A stretch of 64,000 nucleotides of DNA from Triglochin maritima (lineage: Eukaryota; Streptophyta; Magnoliopsida; Alismatales; Juncaginaceae): assembly GCA_963682175.1 (NCBI GenBank), contig OY821789.1, forward strand, positions 1,550,001 to 1,614,000. The letters are read 5' to 3'. Positions within the stretch are counted from its first letter, which is position 1; each line of letters begins with the position of its first letter. The notes below the pieces were generated by a model that saw only the letters and a program-made list of their open reading frames with translations, did not search any database and was not told the DNA's origin. The translations under genes were made by a program, and so were the position numbers. Positions 39,201-52,133 of the stretch are shown in pieces.

Positions 39201-40654
39201 TTGCTGGGCTTCGGGTGGAGCCGCAGACTGTCTCACGGTTAGTTCAGGCTCAGCAGGGGGATGAGGAGTTAGCTGGTCTGCTACAGTTGGCTTCCAGAGA
39301 TGGATCAGATTTCAGTGTGGGGGTTGATGGTGGTCTGAGGTTCAGGAGTCGGATTTGGGTGCCGAAGGTTGATGGGCTGAGAGATGACATCATGGAGGAG
39401 GCACACAGAGCTAGATACACCATTCATCCGGGGAGCACGAAGATGTATAAGGACCTGCAGCGGAACTTCTGGTGGAAGGGCATGAAGAAGGATATTGCAG
39501 AGTTTGTGGAGCGATGCTTGGTCTGCCAGCAGGTGAAGATTGAGCATCAGAGGCCAGCAGGACCGATGCAGTGTATTGAGCTTCCTGAGTGGAAGTGGGA
39601 GCACGTGACGATGGATTTTGTCACGGGATTGCCGAAGACGAGGAGATTCCACGACGCGATTTGGGTGATAGTCGATCGACTGACCAAGTCGGCGCATTTC
39701 TTAGCGATCAGGACCACGTTGCCTTTGGAGGGTCTGGCTAAGTTGTACGTGGAGGAGATAGTCAGGTTACATGGAGTGCCAGTGAGCATCATCTCCGATC
39801 GAGATCCTCGTTTCACTTCCAGATTTTGGGGGAGTCTGCAGCAGGCTTTGGGGACGCGTCTGAGGTTCAGTACAGCGTTCCATCCGCAGACAGATGGTCA
39901 GTCAGAGAGGACGATTCAGACCTTGGAGGATATGCTGAGAGCATGCACGTTGGATTGGGCAGGGCACTGGGATGAGCACCTGCCGCTGATAGAGTTCGCC
40001 TACAACAACAGCTACCACTCGAGTATTGGGATGGCGCCGTACGAGGCATTGTACGGGAGGCCTTGCAGATCACCGGTATGCTGGAGTGATGTGGGCGAGA
40101 GGCAGTTAGTTGGGCCAGAGATCGTGCAGATGTATGCAGAGAAGGTGGATGTGATCAGGAGGAGACTGGCCACAGCGCAGAGCAGGCAGAAGAGTTATGC
40201 AGATCGACGCAGACGAGCGCTGAGTTTCGAGGTGGGCGACCATGTGTTTCTGAAAATTTCCCCTGCCCGAGGTGTGATGAGGTTCGGGAAGAAGGGGAAG
40301 CTCAGTCCGAGGTATGTTGGGCCGTTCGAGATCTTGGACCGGGTTGGAGAGGTTGCCTACAGGGTTGCATTGCCGCCGCAGTTTTCAGGTCTGCACAATG
40401 TCTTCCATGTGTCTATGCTGAGGAAGTATGTGGCAGATCCGTCGCATGTCATTGAGATAGCAGTGCCCGAGATTCAGCAGGACTTGTCGCTCGAGGAGAG
40501 GCCAGTGGAGATTGTGGACCGGATGGATCATCAGCTCAGGAGGAGGACCATTCCGATGGTGAAGGTCAGATGGCAGCATCACAGCGAGCGCGAGGCCACT
40601 TGGGAGATTGAGGAGGATGTCAGAAGGCAGTATCCAGAGCTTTTCAGTGAGTAG
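36245..40654 (+). CDS. gag-pol: Tekay Gag-Pol polyprotein with chromodomain
   Basis: 1469 residues without a stop or shift. In order: Gag capsid domain (about 55-225, [13 protein letters not shown] to HATIIEQD); two zinc knuckles ([13 protein letters not shown] near 259 and [14 protein letters not shown] near 276); protease active site DCGATHSF near 358; reverse transcriptase with FVDD near 693 in [12 protein letters not shown]; RNase H starting IYSDASGIG near 838; integrase with HPGSTKMYK and CLVCQQ zinc-binding parts (1061-1093) and the DDE residues in DFVTGLP, SDRDPRF and SERTIQTLE; and a C-terminal chromodomain ([20 protein letters not shown], about 1438-1458). Integrase before a chromodomain defines chromoviruses, and the C-terminal block matches Tekay. 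The chromodomain is thought to guide insertion towards heterochromatin. Confidence 0.96.
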   Translation: MAPRRVRSSPRDRDPSDDTSGAQWDRLGEFLERQAAQSAQSGVGAEHDRFMRQHPPTFDGRRAPEVAEDWVFRMEKIFRAIGVVPERMVELATYVFDGEAANWWRSTSTVLFDDRVDVSWEEFLEVFHEQYFPQHVRDQKREEFMSLEQKDMTLTSYISRFNALERYCPEICVTPEQRARKFVKGLRQPLRSRVINSMPRTLADAVKHATIIEQDQRECIQEARKAPVSTGSRVAGRGAGNPGKRPRFDGGGARQSGACTYCGRFHPGQECPRRTGACMGCGQMGHFVRDCPQRQGEPSRRLGPPAVGRGGGSRSVVAPGQSRRTGRVFTIQAEEARDSNTVVEGTLSVSGSVARVLFDCGATHSFISEKFAGELGRTPVLLTDVLEVSTPMGEVGIVGSFFPGTTVASGDHDFPADLVLLPMVDFDVILGMDWLSRYDVRVFCREKKILIPMEGLPDVLIRGARSRGGRLIVSAVRAQRLIQQGCRAFVATLVVPDRETRRLEDIEIVQEFPDVFPAEIPALPPHREIEFGIELVAGTTPQSKAPYRMAPAELTELKKQLQELMESGFVRPSVSPWGAPVLFVKKKDGSLRMCIDYRMLNKVTVRNRYPLPRIDDLFDQLQTARVFSKIDLRSGYHQLRIREADVQKTAFRTRYGHYEFLVMPFGLTNAPAAFMDLMNRTFQPYLDRFVVVFVDDILIYSPDREQHREHLRIVLGILRDQQLYAKYTKCEFWLDQVAFLGHIVSADGISVDPAKVEAVTQWRAPTSVTEIRSFVGLAGYYRRFIQDFSRLASPLTALTQKGVKFVWSQKCEDSFQELKRRLTTAPILTLPSGSGGYVIYSDASGIGLGCVLMQHGKVVAYASRQLKVHEKNYPTHDLELAAVVHALKTWRHYLYGEQFEVFTDHQSLKYLFSQKELNMRQRRWLEFIKDYDFTISYHPGKANSVADALSRKVEVSVASLCIQEWRLLEALSEWRPFTEGTEGAVIAGLRVEPQTVSRLVQAQQGDEELAGLLQLASRDGSDFSVGVDGGLRFRSRIWVPKVDGLRDDIMEEAHRARYTIHPGSTKMYKDLQRNFWWKGMKKDIAEFVERCLVCQQVKIEHQRPAGPMQCIELPEWKWEHVTMDFVTGLPKTRRFHDAIWVIVDRLTKSAHFLAIRTTLPLEGLAKLYVEEIVRLHGVPVSIISDRDPRFTSRFWGSLQQALGTRLRFSTAFHPQTDGQSERTIQTLEDMLRACTLDWAGHWDEHLPLIEFAYNNSYHSSIGMAPYEALYGRPCRSPVCWSDVGERQLVGPEIVQMYAEKVDVIRRRLATAQSRQKSYADRRRRALSFEVGDHVFLKISPARGVMRFGKKGKLSPRYVGPFEILDRVGEVAYRVALPPQFSGLHNVFHVSMLRKYVADPSHVIEIAVPEIQQDLSLEERPVEIVDRMDHQLRRRTIPMVKVRWQHHSEREATWEIEEDVRRQYPELFSE

Positions 40655-40695
40655 TTGCTTGATTTCGGGACGAAATCCTTTTAAGTTGGGTGGAT

Positions 40696-42872
40696 TGTTA
40701 TGTCCCTAAACCGGATTAGGATTGGATTAGGGTTAATTTGGGTTAGAAGAGGGGTTTGCATAGGGATGGAGGAAGGAGTGGTGGATGTGATGGGAAGTAT
40801 GGGTTGGGGTGTAGGGTGATGGTGTAGGGTGAGGGAGAGGTGTTGGGGTGTAGGGTTATTTAAGTGTTTCTCTCTCTCTCTCTCTCTCTTTTCCTTCTTG
40901 CACTCTCTCACTCCCTCTCCATTTTTCTATCCGGCGACCAGAGGAGGAAGAAGGCTCGGAGGTTCCGGCGTGAGGAGGTCGTCGCGGGGAGGACGGAGGC
41001 GTGAGCTTGCTCCGGCGTTTCGTCGTCTTCATTTGAGGTATGCCGCTCATTAGTGTGATTTTGTTGCTCACCCTTGTGGAAGGGTGTTGTTGGTCGGTCG
41101 GGGGAGGTCGAGGACCTCTCCGGCGACGCGTTCTTCGTAAATCCTCGGCTGGCGCGAGGTTGAAGACGACCAACGGTCGACCGGGTCCTTAGGGCGGTCG
41201 ACCGTTTTAGCACTGTTTGCCCGACTTTAACCTTCACCGGTCGAACGATGCCTTGGGGCGGTCGACCGGTAGTGCATTATTGCTGGTGAGTTGGGATTTT
41301 CTACCTGTTATCGGTCGACCGGTCCTTGTTGTGTTCGACCGGAACTTAAGTGTACCTGTTAGTTTTGCATGATTTGTTCGACCGATTTTATATTGCGTTC
41401 GACCGATTGCATGTTTGTTCGACCGGTAGTATGTTTACGTTCGACCGTTTGATGACGTAGAATACTAGGTTGACCCTGTCTGTTTTCGGTCGACCGAGAC
41501 CCTGAGTCGGTCGACCGATAGAGTGGAATTTAATGTTGACCAGACTCCGGATTTTGACCTCGTTCGGTCGACCGGTTTTAGACCTTGGTTCGACCGTTGG
41601 GGGTTCTGTCTTGAGCGCAGCGGTAGACCGTTATAGGAGTACGGTCGACCGATTCCTTTATGGAACCGGTCGACCGAATCACCTCTTTCGGTCGACCGTT
41701 GGGGCACAGAACAGAATCCCAGGTTCCCTTTTTGAACGCCAACTTTGCCACGGAAACCCGTGTCCTCGCCTTGTGCGTGAGCCGGGAGGTGACGGTGGGC
41801 GCGTGATGCGTGCCTGCCCAGGGACCGCCGTTGGGAAGAGTGTGGGTGTTCGGGACGCGTCACCTCCATGTATGGACCGTGACTTTTGAGATGATTGTTG
41901 GCACTTTGTAGTATAGCAGGCCTGAGGGATCGCGGATCCCAGTGTTGATGTTGTGCGGGCACGCAACTGGCGTTGGGTGAGGTGACTACCGGCCCTTGGG
42001 GCTACGGAGGTCGCTGCCCTGCTTTTATAGCGGCGCGGTTGGTGTTCGCGGCTCGAGGAGCCCGATGACCTGGCAGACTTCGGTCTGGACCGTCCGATGC
42101 TGTGCCGGACGTTGTGATGGACCACCGATGCTGTGCCGGTGATGCCGCCGAGGTTGTGCCGGCGATGATGATTGTTGGGCCGAGGCTGTGCCGGCTTGTT
42201 GTTTTCCTCGGCTGGGCACCTACCGAGATGATGTTGTTATACCTTCCGGGCGACGGCCCCGTTGGTCCCTGTGGCCCCGACCACTGAGATTTACAGATCT
42301 GTTTCTATCGGCGCGTAGACGTGACAGAGGCTCCCTGCCGAACCCTTGAGTAGTGTAGCTGCGTGTGGGGGGTGCGATGTCGCGGGCTACTAGACTGCAT
42401 GTGCCTGCAGTAGGTCTCTTCGGGAGACCCGATGATTGATTGTCGGACTGATGTCCTGTTTTACCCTTCGGGGGAACTGTTTTCCATTTCTGTTGATGCC
42501 ATGACATGCTACTAGTATGATAGGTTCATTATGTGATGCATGCATATAGGTGGGTTGGCATACGGGGTTTCCTTCTGGAAACTCAGGCATTGTTGTTGCA
42601 TCTTTTTCAGGATCGCAGTAGGTCCGGGTGGGTGGTGACCGAGGACGGAGCGCTTTGGAGTCGGATCCTCTTCGGCAGTTGCTAGATCGTACGACTACTT
42701 GTATTCTCTTCCATTGTATCTGTATTGTAGTCGTATTTCTTTTGGAAAACTCCTTGTATTTTGGGTGCACCCGGATTTATATATTTATATATTAGTGACG
42801 TTCCCGCCTTGAGTTGTCAGTTTTATTCGTTATTTCGAAATTTTAAATCTTCCGCTGTTTCGGGACGTTACA
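40696..42872 (+). repeat. 3' LTR of the Tekay element
   Basis: 2177 bp, matching the 5' LTR except for one base found by eye. The stretch before it (TTAAGTTGGGTGGAT, 40681-40695) is the likely polypurine tract, though it is interrupted by pyrimidines. Confidence 0.93.
41174..41698. repeat. CGGTCGACCG palindrome array (Tekay 3' LTR)
   Basis: The same eighteen sites as in the 5' LTR, shifted by 6760 bp. Confidence 0.92.
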
Positions 42873-42877
42873 AATAT

Positions 42878-43894
42878 AATAAAAAACTTTATAAAAAGAA
42901 GAAGAGAGATATTAGAAATATGTATACACAGATATGCAAATCAGGCAAAAAAACCAGTGAAAATGGTAACCAAGCAAATGAGCAATCCTCGAGAAAGAAG
43001 TGTAAAAAAAATCATGCTACACCACCAGACTCCATAGCGTACCGCCGCAACACTATGTACACTTGTTGTCGCTGCCTTGCTGGGGTCACAATTTGAGTTT
43101 CTTTAGATTAGGCTTTTGTGATATGAAATTATTCGAATTAAAAAAAAGGTACAAAATACATGTGTAAGAATTTTGATTGTTCCACAACGTTATCTTGTGA
43201 ATAAGTATGATTGTTCCACAACGTTGTCTATTTTGATAAATGTGGAATTTGATTGGTACTCTCTATCTCAACAAAACTAAAAAAATAGGTGAAAAATAAT
43301 AAATTCAACTCTATTATAGATTATCACTCATATCATGTGTTTAGAATTATGGGTCTATTTTTGCTCCATATTTGAGAGGATAGTCCAGGAACTCAAATTG
43401 GAAAGTAATTTAAATAAGCAATTTGAAAGAAGTGGTCAAAACACTTAATAAAAGGAATCGGTCAAAACCAAAATTTGTCAAAACAGATGATGAAAGGATT
43501 TAGTTTGAAAATCTATCTTTTATTTGCAGATTGAACCATATTCATATTTAAAGTTCTATTTATTATAAAATTAGAGGTCAATGAACAATTTTTCTATCCG
43601 ATACTTGATTTCAATTTTCCTTTCGGAGACCCATTCCTGAAAATACAATGTATAGTACACCTGAAAGGACGGGAGTGTTATGAAATTCCACAAAACCAGT
43701 GGAAACAAGTGCAAAAGAACTTCTTTAAACTTGCTTAGGTACAGTGTTCAATAAAGTCAACCATCCCACCGGATTAACATAACTTATTTTGTTTTATCTA
43801 AAAAGTAAAATCCGAGATGGCAACAAAATCCCCACGAAGAAGACGCCTTGAACAGAACTGCAATAACCAAACCAAAATCTCTGTTTCGAAATTC
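42878..43894. other. Intergenic, cyclin 3' region
   Basis: AT-rich DNA with no recognised gene. The end next to 43895 is probably the 3' UTR of the minus-strand cyclin. Confidence 0.5.
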
Positions 43895-45360
43895 TCAACC
43901 ACCAAACAACTCAATGCTATCTATACTTTCTGTACAATGGATGGACCCGAGCCGGCGCCTCTTATTCAGCGGCGGCGCATCGGCTCCTCTACCAGGCTCG
44001 ACATCATTGGACTTGTCACTTCCGCAAGCCGCGGCGTCGAGCACGCCGACAGGGCTCTCCGGCTCGGCCGTCTCCCGCTTAATCCCACCATCCCAATAAC
44101 GACACGTGCCTAACATGTGCTTCGGCATCTGCTGGCGACAGCTTTCCACCACATCCTGCGCTCCGCATTTATTAACACCCGACATTAATATTTATTCTTT
44201 TTGAGTTGCGCAGAAAGAAAAAGAAAAAAAAGTAACAAAACCCAAAGATAATCCACCCTAATTCCTAAGCATATGTAACACCAACATTTAATCAAAAGAA
44301 CAAAACATAAACATGTTTCGTGTGTTTACTTTGTTGACCAAATCGCTGAAACGGCGGAATTCCACGTCGTCCACGTGGCAGGAATCATCGACGTTTTCCG
44401 AAGCGTAGACAATCGCCGCCGCTAAAATCGTCGACGGTGCAAACGCGACAAACTCCTCCGCTGACCAATCCAATCCAAACCATTTACCCCATCAGCAAGA
44501 GACAAAAACAAACGCCCCTCGAAGAGATTTTATTTACGGATTTACCACTGAGGGAGTTGAGAACGACATTGGTGGCGCGAGAGAGGTGTTCGCCGGAGAG
44601 ACCGCCAGGGAAGCGGTCGAGGAAGTCGAAGGGGGTGACGGAGCGCATTCTCCACCCGAGCGCGTCCATGAGGAAAACCTCCATCCGCATGACGGTTCGA
44701 GGCTCGAAGAGGAAGGAAGGGTCCATGACTTGGAGATCCAACAAAAGCGGCACGTGCGTTTCCTCCATTTTGGCCGCGACGGACAAGCACGCCACCGACA
44801 GAAGCTGCCACGGCCACGCCCCGTTCTCCTCCTGCTACGTCACCAACGCTTCAGATTATTACAAAACCTTAAGAAAAGTGGAAACTTTGGAATTAACAGA
44901 GACGAAACCTACCGGGAGGTGTGTGGAGGAGAGGAAACGGTCGAGGTAGTTCACGGCGAGGCAAGCCGTGGCGGGTCGGAAACGGTAGAAAGCATGGACC
45001 TAAAAAACAAAACAAACAAACATGAGGTTGGGAAAGCAAAACATCCAAAAAGATGTTTTCTTTGGTTCATACCTTCAGAATCCAGAGGATGGAATTGAAG
45101 CGGAGAGAAGGGTCGAGGGAGCCGTTCTGGAGGCGCGACAGGTAGTCTTCGACAGGGCAGAAAGCGTGCTCGGAAGCAAGAAGATGGGAGATCGGGTCTT
45201 GGAGTTGAGACAAAGAGTTGGTGGGTTCGACAAAGATTTGGTTGTCATGTGTTGGTGAGGCCAAGTCTCCGGCGTCTTCGGAGCAGAGAAGAGTGGTAGG
45301 AGGCGAGAGGGGCAACATTGTGTTGGAAAATTGAGTCTTTCTTCCTTCCTTCTCAGCCAC
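43895..45360 (-). CDS. CYCD: D-type cyclin (CYCD2/4-like)
   Basis: Five exons on the minus strand: 45360-45073, 44999-44913, 44831-44546, 44460-44330 and 44155-43895, with consistent phase, give 350 residues, a normal length. The N-terminus has LLCSE, the LxCxE motif that binds retinoblastoma-related protein. The cyclin box is complete: PVEDYLSRLQNGSLDPSLR, ILWILKVHAFYRFRPATACL, then NYLDRFL, LLSVACLSVAAKMEE and LGWRMRSVTPFDFLDRF. The C-terminus has SPVGVLDAAACGSDKS and NKRRRL, seen in CYCD2/CYCD4 proteins. D cyclins bind CDKA and start the G1-S transition through RBR phosphorylation in the nucleus. A second ATG at 45318 could be the start. The exact subgroup needs a tree. Confidence 0.93.
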
Positions 45361-47708
45361 GGCGGAGGCAAAGCAAGTGTGAAGATGACATCAAAAGAAG
45401 AAGAAATTGAGTTGGAAAAAGACACCCAAGAGTGATGAGGTTTGGTTTCGACGGCTATGTCAGAGGAGAGCACTGTAGAATATGTAAGGAGTGGGATGTT
45501 CAACGCTGTACTAAAACTCGGATTTGATGGTCGAACTTAAGACTTGGTAAGGTGAAATGACGGGTTTGGCCTAGAGGGGGTTTGGGTATTTGCGGGTGAG
45601 TGGTTAAGTTGGGAAACGTAAATAGTTGCAGATTGATTGGGTGGGGGTGGTGGGGGGTTTTGGGGAGAAGGGAAGGGTGCATTTAATGCGAGCCGGAAAG
45701 GGATGGGCTTCTGGGGTGGTTTGACTAACCAGAATTTTTTTTTCTTTTTTTTTCCTTCTTCCTATTTTACCTCATCGAAAGATAAAATTAAGAACTTATT
45801 CATTTTTGTTATTTACCAGGTTGTGAGGACAGAATTTGTAAAAAATGAAATTCACCAAATAACTATGTGTCCTGTGGAGGACATGGAAATTAACTACTAA
45901 ATGGACGTTATCCTGGTACCAAATCGTCTAAACAAGAAGACTGTTTCATTGCTACAGTTGGAACTTGGAAGGAAGCCTCCATGGACTCACCCAGAAAGGA
46001 AAGTACCAGATACTAGTAGTTCGTTAAATGGATGAAATAGTCTATACATTTACGTAAGAAGATCTCCCGAGATGAGCAAATGCAAACACACAAGCAAAGC
46101 TTAAACCATCAACAAACTTGGACGGACTTCCTAAGATAATGACATATTCCCCGAATAATACATGTATTTGACATGCATAATATTAAATGTTGTCACTTGG
46201 TTTGTCAATGTCAGTTTGTCTTGCACACTAAATGTTTCAGTAGATTATTGATTAATCATGAGCTTTACTCGAACATACAATATGACAAATATATACGTTT
46301 TAACTTTCACGTGGTATACTACGGGTTCCCATGAGAAATATTTTCTTGTAACGCTGCAATTGGCCTGATGTGACTTTTACTCCAAGGTGACAATCCAATA
46401 TAAGCTCTATTAATTATACGTTATTGAAGGGGCGCTAGAGGACCACAATAGCCTTCTTATCTTAAGCTTAACAACAAATACCCACAAGAACAATCCATGA
46501 GTTTCAAAATGCGAGGTGGAATCCTAAGTGGATAAAAGACCCTCCAAATAATTACCATTCTTAAGTTAGACGATTGAATTTGAGTGCTAATGACTCAAAA
46601 GACCCTAGTCTCTCGATTCTGGAGTCATGTTTGAGGAATGGTTAACTACGGTCTAGGGGTGGATGACACTTGTTTACGAACCTACAAATATCTTTAAGTT
46701 TATAATAATAATAAAAACAATGAAATTGTGAGATAGGAAATGTACGTGCTCGACATAGTAGTACAAATGGTAAATTGCCTACTTTAGATTAAGGTTTATA
46801 TATGACCATAATTAAGTTCGTTTTTGCATGCAAACTTTGGCAAACATGATAGTGACAATAATACCATGGCAACATCCAATCGCAGGGAAAGCCACCGCTT
46901 GAACCAAATCTGAGATCTGAGTCTGAGATCTTAAAGGGAGAGCAAAAACTGCCGTGAACGTGAACCCCTTTGTACCCTGTTTTGGCTCCTCCTTAGAGCG
47001 GCCAATGTCTCTCTGTCGGATCATTTGAACAAATTTTAACTTCTTATCAAGACTGCAAAATGCAAGAAGTAAATCAAGAGATCGATCGTGTTACTAACTT
47101 ACCATGCTGAATCTTCACATGCAGATGTGTGGGAGTGTGGTGTGTTTCTTTATCACCATATATTGGCCAATCATATGTTGTCTCCTTTCAATCAATTAAG
47201 CCGTTGAATCCACTGCAATCATACAAACTTAATATTTCTCCTGTTATGCAACTCTCCAATAATATTTTGATGCAACGGAAATGGAGGTAATAATACTTCA
47301 TGATTGATGCAAATCAAATTGTGTGTGCAATTTAATTAGTACAGACTGAAATGTAGTATTTTAAATTAATACAACAAGTTTATCTATGAAACTTCATTTG
47401 AAATACAAAAATTCTTTTCATACGTATGTTTTCTTGTGAGAGGTCATATGTATGCCTCTCGATATCTTACATTCTTACTTGGTATTGTTATGTAGCAAAT
47501 GTAGTGTTTAAGCAAAAAGGATTTGCATATGCATCCAACTAATGACTTCAGATAATCAGGTATAGATGTATAATAACAACAACACCACAAAACTTTTAAT
47601 CCCAAATTAGTTGGCATAAATATGACGATATTATAGGGTATTAATGCAAATGTCTCACCCTCCAAGCAGACCAAGCTTCTTCCAAATTTCCTATCTGGGT
47701 CCGTAGAA
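45361..47708. other. Cyclin upstream region and intergenic DNA
   Basis: The first few hundred bases should include the cyclin promoter; no clear TATA box was found. Beyond that, AT-rich DNA with only short, domain-less frames. Confidence 0.5.
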
Positions 47709-47782
47709 GCCTTATGGGCCATGATCATAGTATTCCACAAGTTGTTGAACTTGTGGAATACTATAATCATGGCCTATAAGGC
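47709..47782. repeat. Near-perfect 35-bp hairpin
   Basis: Arms 47709-47743 and 47748-47782 are complementary at 33 of 35 positions, with a 4-base loop (GTTG). The centre of each arm includes AGTATTCCACAAGTT or its complement. No terminal duplication was recognised. It could be a minimal foldback element, a recent inverted duplication or a small-RNA precursor; its short length does not favour a usual plant miRNA gene. Confidence 0.8.
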
Positions 47783-48234
47783 CCAAACTGGTTCATTTCC
47801 AGCCCAACAAAAGAAAAAAAACAAACTCACTGTACCAACGTGGTAAACAGTATAGCACATTATTTCAATGTAATTAATCACCACTTACCAACAAATGAGT
47901 AAATAATATGTTTCTATCAGCGTAAGGAATTCTCCATCAATATAAAATTCAACAGAATTCTAAAGTTCGTAACCAATCTTGTTGTTCTCATGCTCCATGG
48001 AATATTTTCCCTCGATGGCAAGCAAAAAGCTAACGAGAACAACAAACTTGCATAGTTCATCCATAGAAACTACAAAATAAGAAGATGTTAGTTGGATGTG
48101 GCCAAACCAACACAAGCCGGTGCAGTGTCGCAGTCTAGTGTTCATCACACAACGTATCCAATCCGATTCTAGATTAATAGAGGCCTTTGGAGCGTAATTT
48201 TGGATTAAAGGGGGTTGCGACGTGTGCACGACTG

Positions 48235-48540
48235 TGAAGTATTCTCCGGCAACGGAATCAAAAACTTGTTTAATCGTTTTAAATACCGCAAGTGCACGGA
48301 CACGTTGAAGCGGTGACAAGTACGAGTCAATCCACGGGAAGGAGAGACCACTCTGATTTTTCAGAAATCAAGTTGAAACAACAAAGGAGAAAAGTTTGTC
48401 TAAGCTAATCTATGCTACACTAAACTACTAAGAAGAGAAATGCAACGGAAAACGCTTAACAATTACTTTGAACTAAACTAAAGAAACTTAACACTAAGCT
48501 GAAATCAGTAAGAGAGACTCCTACGGGTGAAGTGTGTGCA
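48235..48540 (-). mobile_element. Fragment of a Tat/Athila-like Ty3/gypsy LTR
   Basis: On the minus strand the sequence reads CGTGTCCGTGCACTTGCGG, then AAACAAGTTTTTGATTCCGT and TGCCGGAGAA. This matches the usual end of plant Tat/Athila LTRs followed by a primer-binding site of the TGGCGCCGTTGCCGGGGA type, here with several changes. No interior domains or second LTR were found, so it is an old remnant. Confidence 0.5.
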
Positions 48541-48799
48541 CACATGTAAAAAGATGGTGAAGAATACATTCTATATGCACAAATGTAGGTAGTGTTTTCA
48601 TGCATAGGAATTGTCTCAAGGTTATAGCAAAACCTATCAATATATTCACTAACCTAGTTGATTAACATTCATATACACAAGCATGGGAGGTGTCTAAGAT
48701 GTGTGGCAAAACCCATCAAATGTAGTCTTATATTCTAACAAGCAAGCATACATTCACATTTATCCTCACAATCAAAATATAAAGCATTCACTATAAATA

Positions 48800-48801
<2 letters not shown>

Positions 48802-48836
<35 letters not shown>
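48802..48836. repeat. (TA)n microsatellite
   Basis: An uninterrupted run of about 17 TA units. Confidence 0.95.
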
Positions 48837-48838
<2 letters not shown>

Positions 48839-49296
48839 TTTCTGCATAACACTATAAATTAAAAACATGACACATTAGCACCTTAAAAACATTACCAATG
48901 TGATGAAGACCATAAAATTATAAATAATTTCAACTTTATAACACTTTTAGTAAATTATGGATCAGAAAATATGTATATGTATATGGTATATAAGTGTGTG
49001 TATATATATATAATATTTATTATTTAATTTATTAAATTCTTAGGCGGGTAATCAGGTAAACGAGGCAGGTAGAAAATACAACCGCTGTCCGCTCCGTTTA
49101 TTAGTCGGGTTGACATGTATTCGGGTAGGTGGGTGGCAGGTTCAGTTTTTTACCCCACTACCCGACTTAGACGGGTCGGTGTGGGTTTTACCCACCCCAT
49201 TTACAATCCTACCTCCACTTGGGTTAGATGAATTGTAGCTCTAAACTAGAGGTGATCCACAACATTTACACCGAAAATATTTGACATACGAAAGGG

Positions 49297-49355
49297 AAGT
49301 TTGAACCTGCATATTTACACACTAACTCCTTAACCACTCCGCTACGCCGTGGGAA
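49297..49355 (-). mobile_element. tRNA-like pol III head, possible SINE
   Basis: On the minus strand TAGCGGAGTGGTTAAGGAG (A-box-like) and AGGTTCAAACT (B-box-like) lie about 30 bp apart, as in tRNA genes and tRNA-derived SINEs. A full cloverleaf is not evident and no poly-A tail or target duplication was identified. Confidence 0.35.
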
Positions 49356-49617
49356 CATCTCCCTATCATATCTCTCTCGTTCCCCATGGAACGGCCCATG
49401 GACGTCACGTCATCACAACCTACTTCAGGACGTTGGTTGGTCATATCTCAGTATTACGTTGGTGCCGAACAAGTTACTCTCTTCCTCCGCTTTCTCGCCA
49501 CCATTTCCGAGAAAACTACATAATGGGAAGTTACAATGTCTTATCGACATGCATAAATACGCCAAAATAGTAAAGTATTTATATCTTACAATTGAAGTCA
49601 ATTTCTCCAACCCTTCA

Positions 49618-49625
49618 TATATAAG
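49618..49625 (+). promoter_or_regulatory. TATA box of the PADRE gene
   Basis: TATATAAG, 72 bp before the start codon at 49697. Confidence 0.55.
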
Positions 49626-49696
49626 TAGTCCCTATTGTTGCATCACAAACATTCGCGTTGATTGCATCACAAGTCTAATTTGATTTTGTGGTTAAG

Positions 49697-51384
49697 ATGG
49701 GGAACTGCCAAGTTGTTGTTGCGGCAGCGGCGGAAATACAGCATCCGGACGGCAAAGTGGAGCGCTTCTATTCGTCCGTCGGTGCCAAAGAGGTGATGGG
49801 GTCTCACCCTGGGCATTATGTTGCCGTTTATGTTGCACCAAGGCCGTCCAGCTCTTCGCCTTCGACGTCAAGTAGTAGAGGTGGTGGCGGTGGTGCGACT
49901 CAGGTACCGGTGAAGAGGCATCTGAAGCTGATGAGGCCCGACGATACTCTTCATGTTGGGAATATCTACAGATTGGAAACATTTGAAGGTACGTAGTTCT
50001 ATTTTTCTATGGATTTTTTTTTGAATTAAAGTCCAAAGTAGAACTTGATAAAGCATAGCCTTACGTCGGTTAAAATTTTAAAAAAAATCTTCTGAGTTAT
50101 AAGTTGTATGATTCATCAATTTATTATCAATTTATTTTAAATTGAATACTCACATTTCAATATGATATCAAAACCAGAAATGTCAAACAGTCAGGTTAAC
50201 ACCTCCACACTTTTTGTTATTCACGCGTAGACACGGAAAAATAAATAAATTCAGATCACACTTTGTGTGGAATTGTTAGAGAATAGTCTCGTATCGATTA
50301 AAATAAGTATTTCTTTCTGAGTTATAAATTATTTGATTCATTCACTTATTATCAATTAATTTTGAGTCACGTACACACAGTTTAATTGAACTCACGAGTC
50401 CTTTGTTTTCTGGTTATTCAAGTCAAACAATATTTTAAGCATTAAATTAACTCAAGTTAATTGGTTTCTCCCAACCTAGTTTTCATCATGACATCTATTT
50501 ACTTAATTTTTCTGTTGTAGTTTGTATGGAACAATTGATCTGACCGTGGTTGGTTCGGAAGTTGTATGTTTCAAAATTATTTCTTCAAAGAAAGTAGTTC
50601 AATAATTATTTGATCTTCATGGAGCTTGGAAAGTTAACCAAGCTTCTTCTTTTTTGTAGATTTTGGTGTTTGATTGCACTTCAATTTTTCACTTTGGATT
50701 TTTATACTGTCGAAAATTTTGCAAATGTTTATGGCACAGTTTTAACATACTTATGCATGCAATATATTGACGAATTATTATATACTGAATTGTTTATTTC
50801 AAAAGTTATTTTTAAAGTGTTATAAATTTATATGAAAATTTTAGACTTTTCACGAGTTATGTTATGGGTATGACTGGTAGGAATTTTTAAAAAATAAATA
50901 ATCAAAACGTAATTTTAAACTTTTCAAACCATTTTTAACTCATTGTCTTCAAGAACGTAGACCAACGTTACACAACAACGACCAAAGATAAACTGATAGT
51001 GATCACATTTATATTACTGCAAGTAAATAAGTAAACACTAAACACGGAGAATGTGCGGTCCGCGAATTCAATTTTTACACGAACGTTTTTCATAAATTCG
51101 TCCACATCATTCTAACTAATTAAATAGGATGCAACCCTTTCCGGGGTTGATATTAATTTTAGTTAATGTTTTTTTTTAATTTTGCAGAAGTATTAAAGGA
51201 GTTTGCGACAAGGAAAAGTGTGAAGCTCAGCAGATTACTCTCTCGGAGGAAAGACGCAAGGAAAGAGATAATACGAGTAGAGATCGGAGGAAGAAGAGAC
51301 ATCAGGAGTCCGGCGGAAGTTCATCGTTCGTACCACCGTCGAGGGTGCCCGTCACCAGAGAGGGTGCCATTGAGGCAAGGGTAA
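49697..51384 (+). CDS. PADRE (DUF4228) domain protein
   Basis: Two exons, 49697-49988 and 51188-51384, give about 162 residues. The protein starts MGNCQVV, so Gly2 could be myristoylated and the protein held at a membrane. The PADRE domain runs from IQHPDGKVERFYSSVGAKEV through VKRHLKLMRPDDTLHVGNIY to EVLKEFATRKSVKLSRLL across the junction. The C-terminal tail is Arg-rich. A Ser/Gly-rich loop lies at about 55-75. PADRE genes are plant-specific and are often induced by pathogens and stress; molecular function is not established. The ATG at 49697 is preferred over one 9 bases upstream because the MGNC start is conserved. The 1199-bp intron is AT-rich. Confidence 0.92.
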
Positions 51385-52133
51385 GATTTTGTGAAGTTAT
51401 TTTCTTCCACGTACTTAGGTTAAATATAGTAAGATGGTGAAGGAATTTCTAATGTAAAGTGATTTATAGTTACACAAGTTATGGTGTACCCCGCAATTGG
51501 TGAATCAAAAATATAGTTGCCGTCGCCAGGATTTGTTTACCACTCTTTGTTTACTACTTTCTCTTTCTTACATGCATGATCAATTGGTAAACTATTGGAA
51601 TTAACTTGATTTCTTAGTATACAATACATGTTTATTATTCAATAATTTCATATAGACGAAAATTTCCAGTTAAATTATCTTATTTGCACACCTATATATG
51701 AATAGAATTTCGAACAGCAACTAGAACATGCGTTTGGTAGAAATATAGATTCCTAGTGTTGAATTAGTCTGGAAGACCAGGGAATCTCAAGGACGGTCCT
51801 AGAAATTTAGTTTAGAGTGATTTAAAATCCAAACTGACCAAAATGTCAGGAGTCATAATCCAAAAAATTTGACGATTTAGGGGTCGAAATTTAAAGAAAT
51901 TGTTACAAACCCAAGCATGATCCCCGTTGGATGAACTTGGCCTTGCCTTGCCAAAGATTGATTCCTGGCTTGTGAATTAGATTTATGCAGTCTAACTAAA
52001 GTATACATATACACGAAAAATATGATCAGAAATCTTTTACTTCAGCTATTAAAATGTTTCTACCTTAAAATAACATATTATCAATTCATCGTAAAAGCAA
52101 TAACATGCTGTGTGTTGTAGTTTATCTTGAATA
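51385..52133. other. Intergenic, no gene seen
   Basis: AT-rich DNA between the PADRE gene and the Copia LTR; no coding signal. Confidence 0.5.

Larger units (their letters stand above)
33936..42872 (+). mobile_element. Complete Tekay/Del-type chromovirus (Ty3/gypsy LTR retrotransposon)
   Basis: 8937 bp, flanked by AATAT (33931-33935 and 42873-42877). Both LTRs are 2177 bp and I found a single difference between them (T at 35340, C at 42100). A primer-binding site follows the 5' LTR and a single open polyprotein gene fills the interior. All parts needed for transposition appear present, so this is a very recent insertion and possibly an active element. Confidence 0.96.

Noticed and set aside
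46812..47024. 70-codon minus-strand frame
   Set aside because: No known domain, no splice context; it is no longer than chance frames in this DNA.
49050..49220. Possible hAT MITE with GGGTGGGTAAAACCC-like words
   Set aside because: Only one end (TTTACAATCCTA) is recognisable; no partner or duplication.
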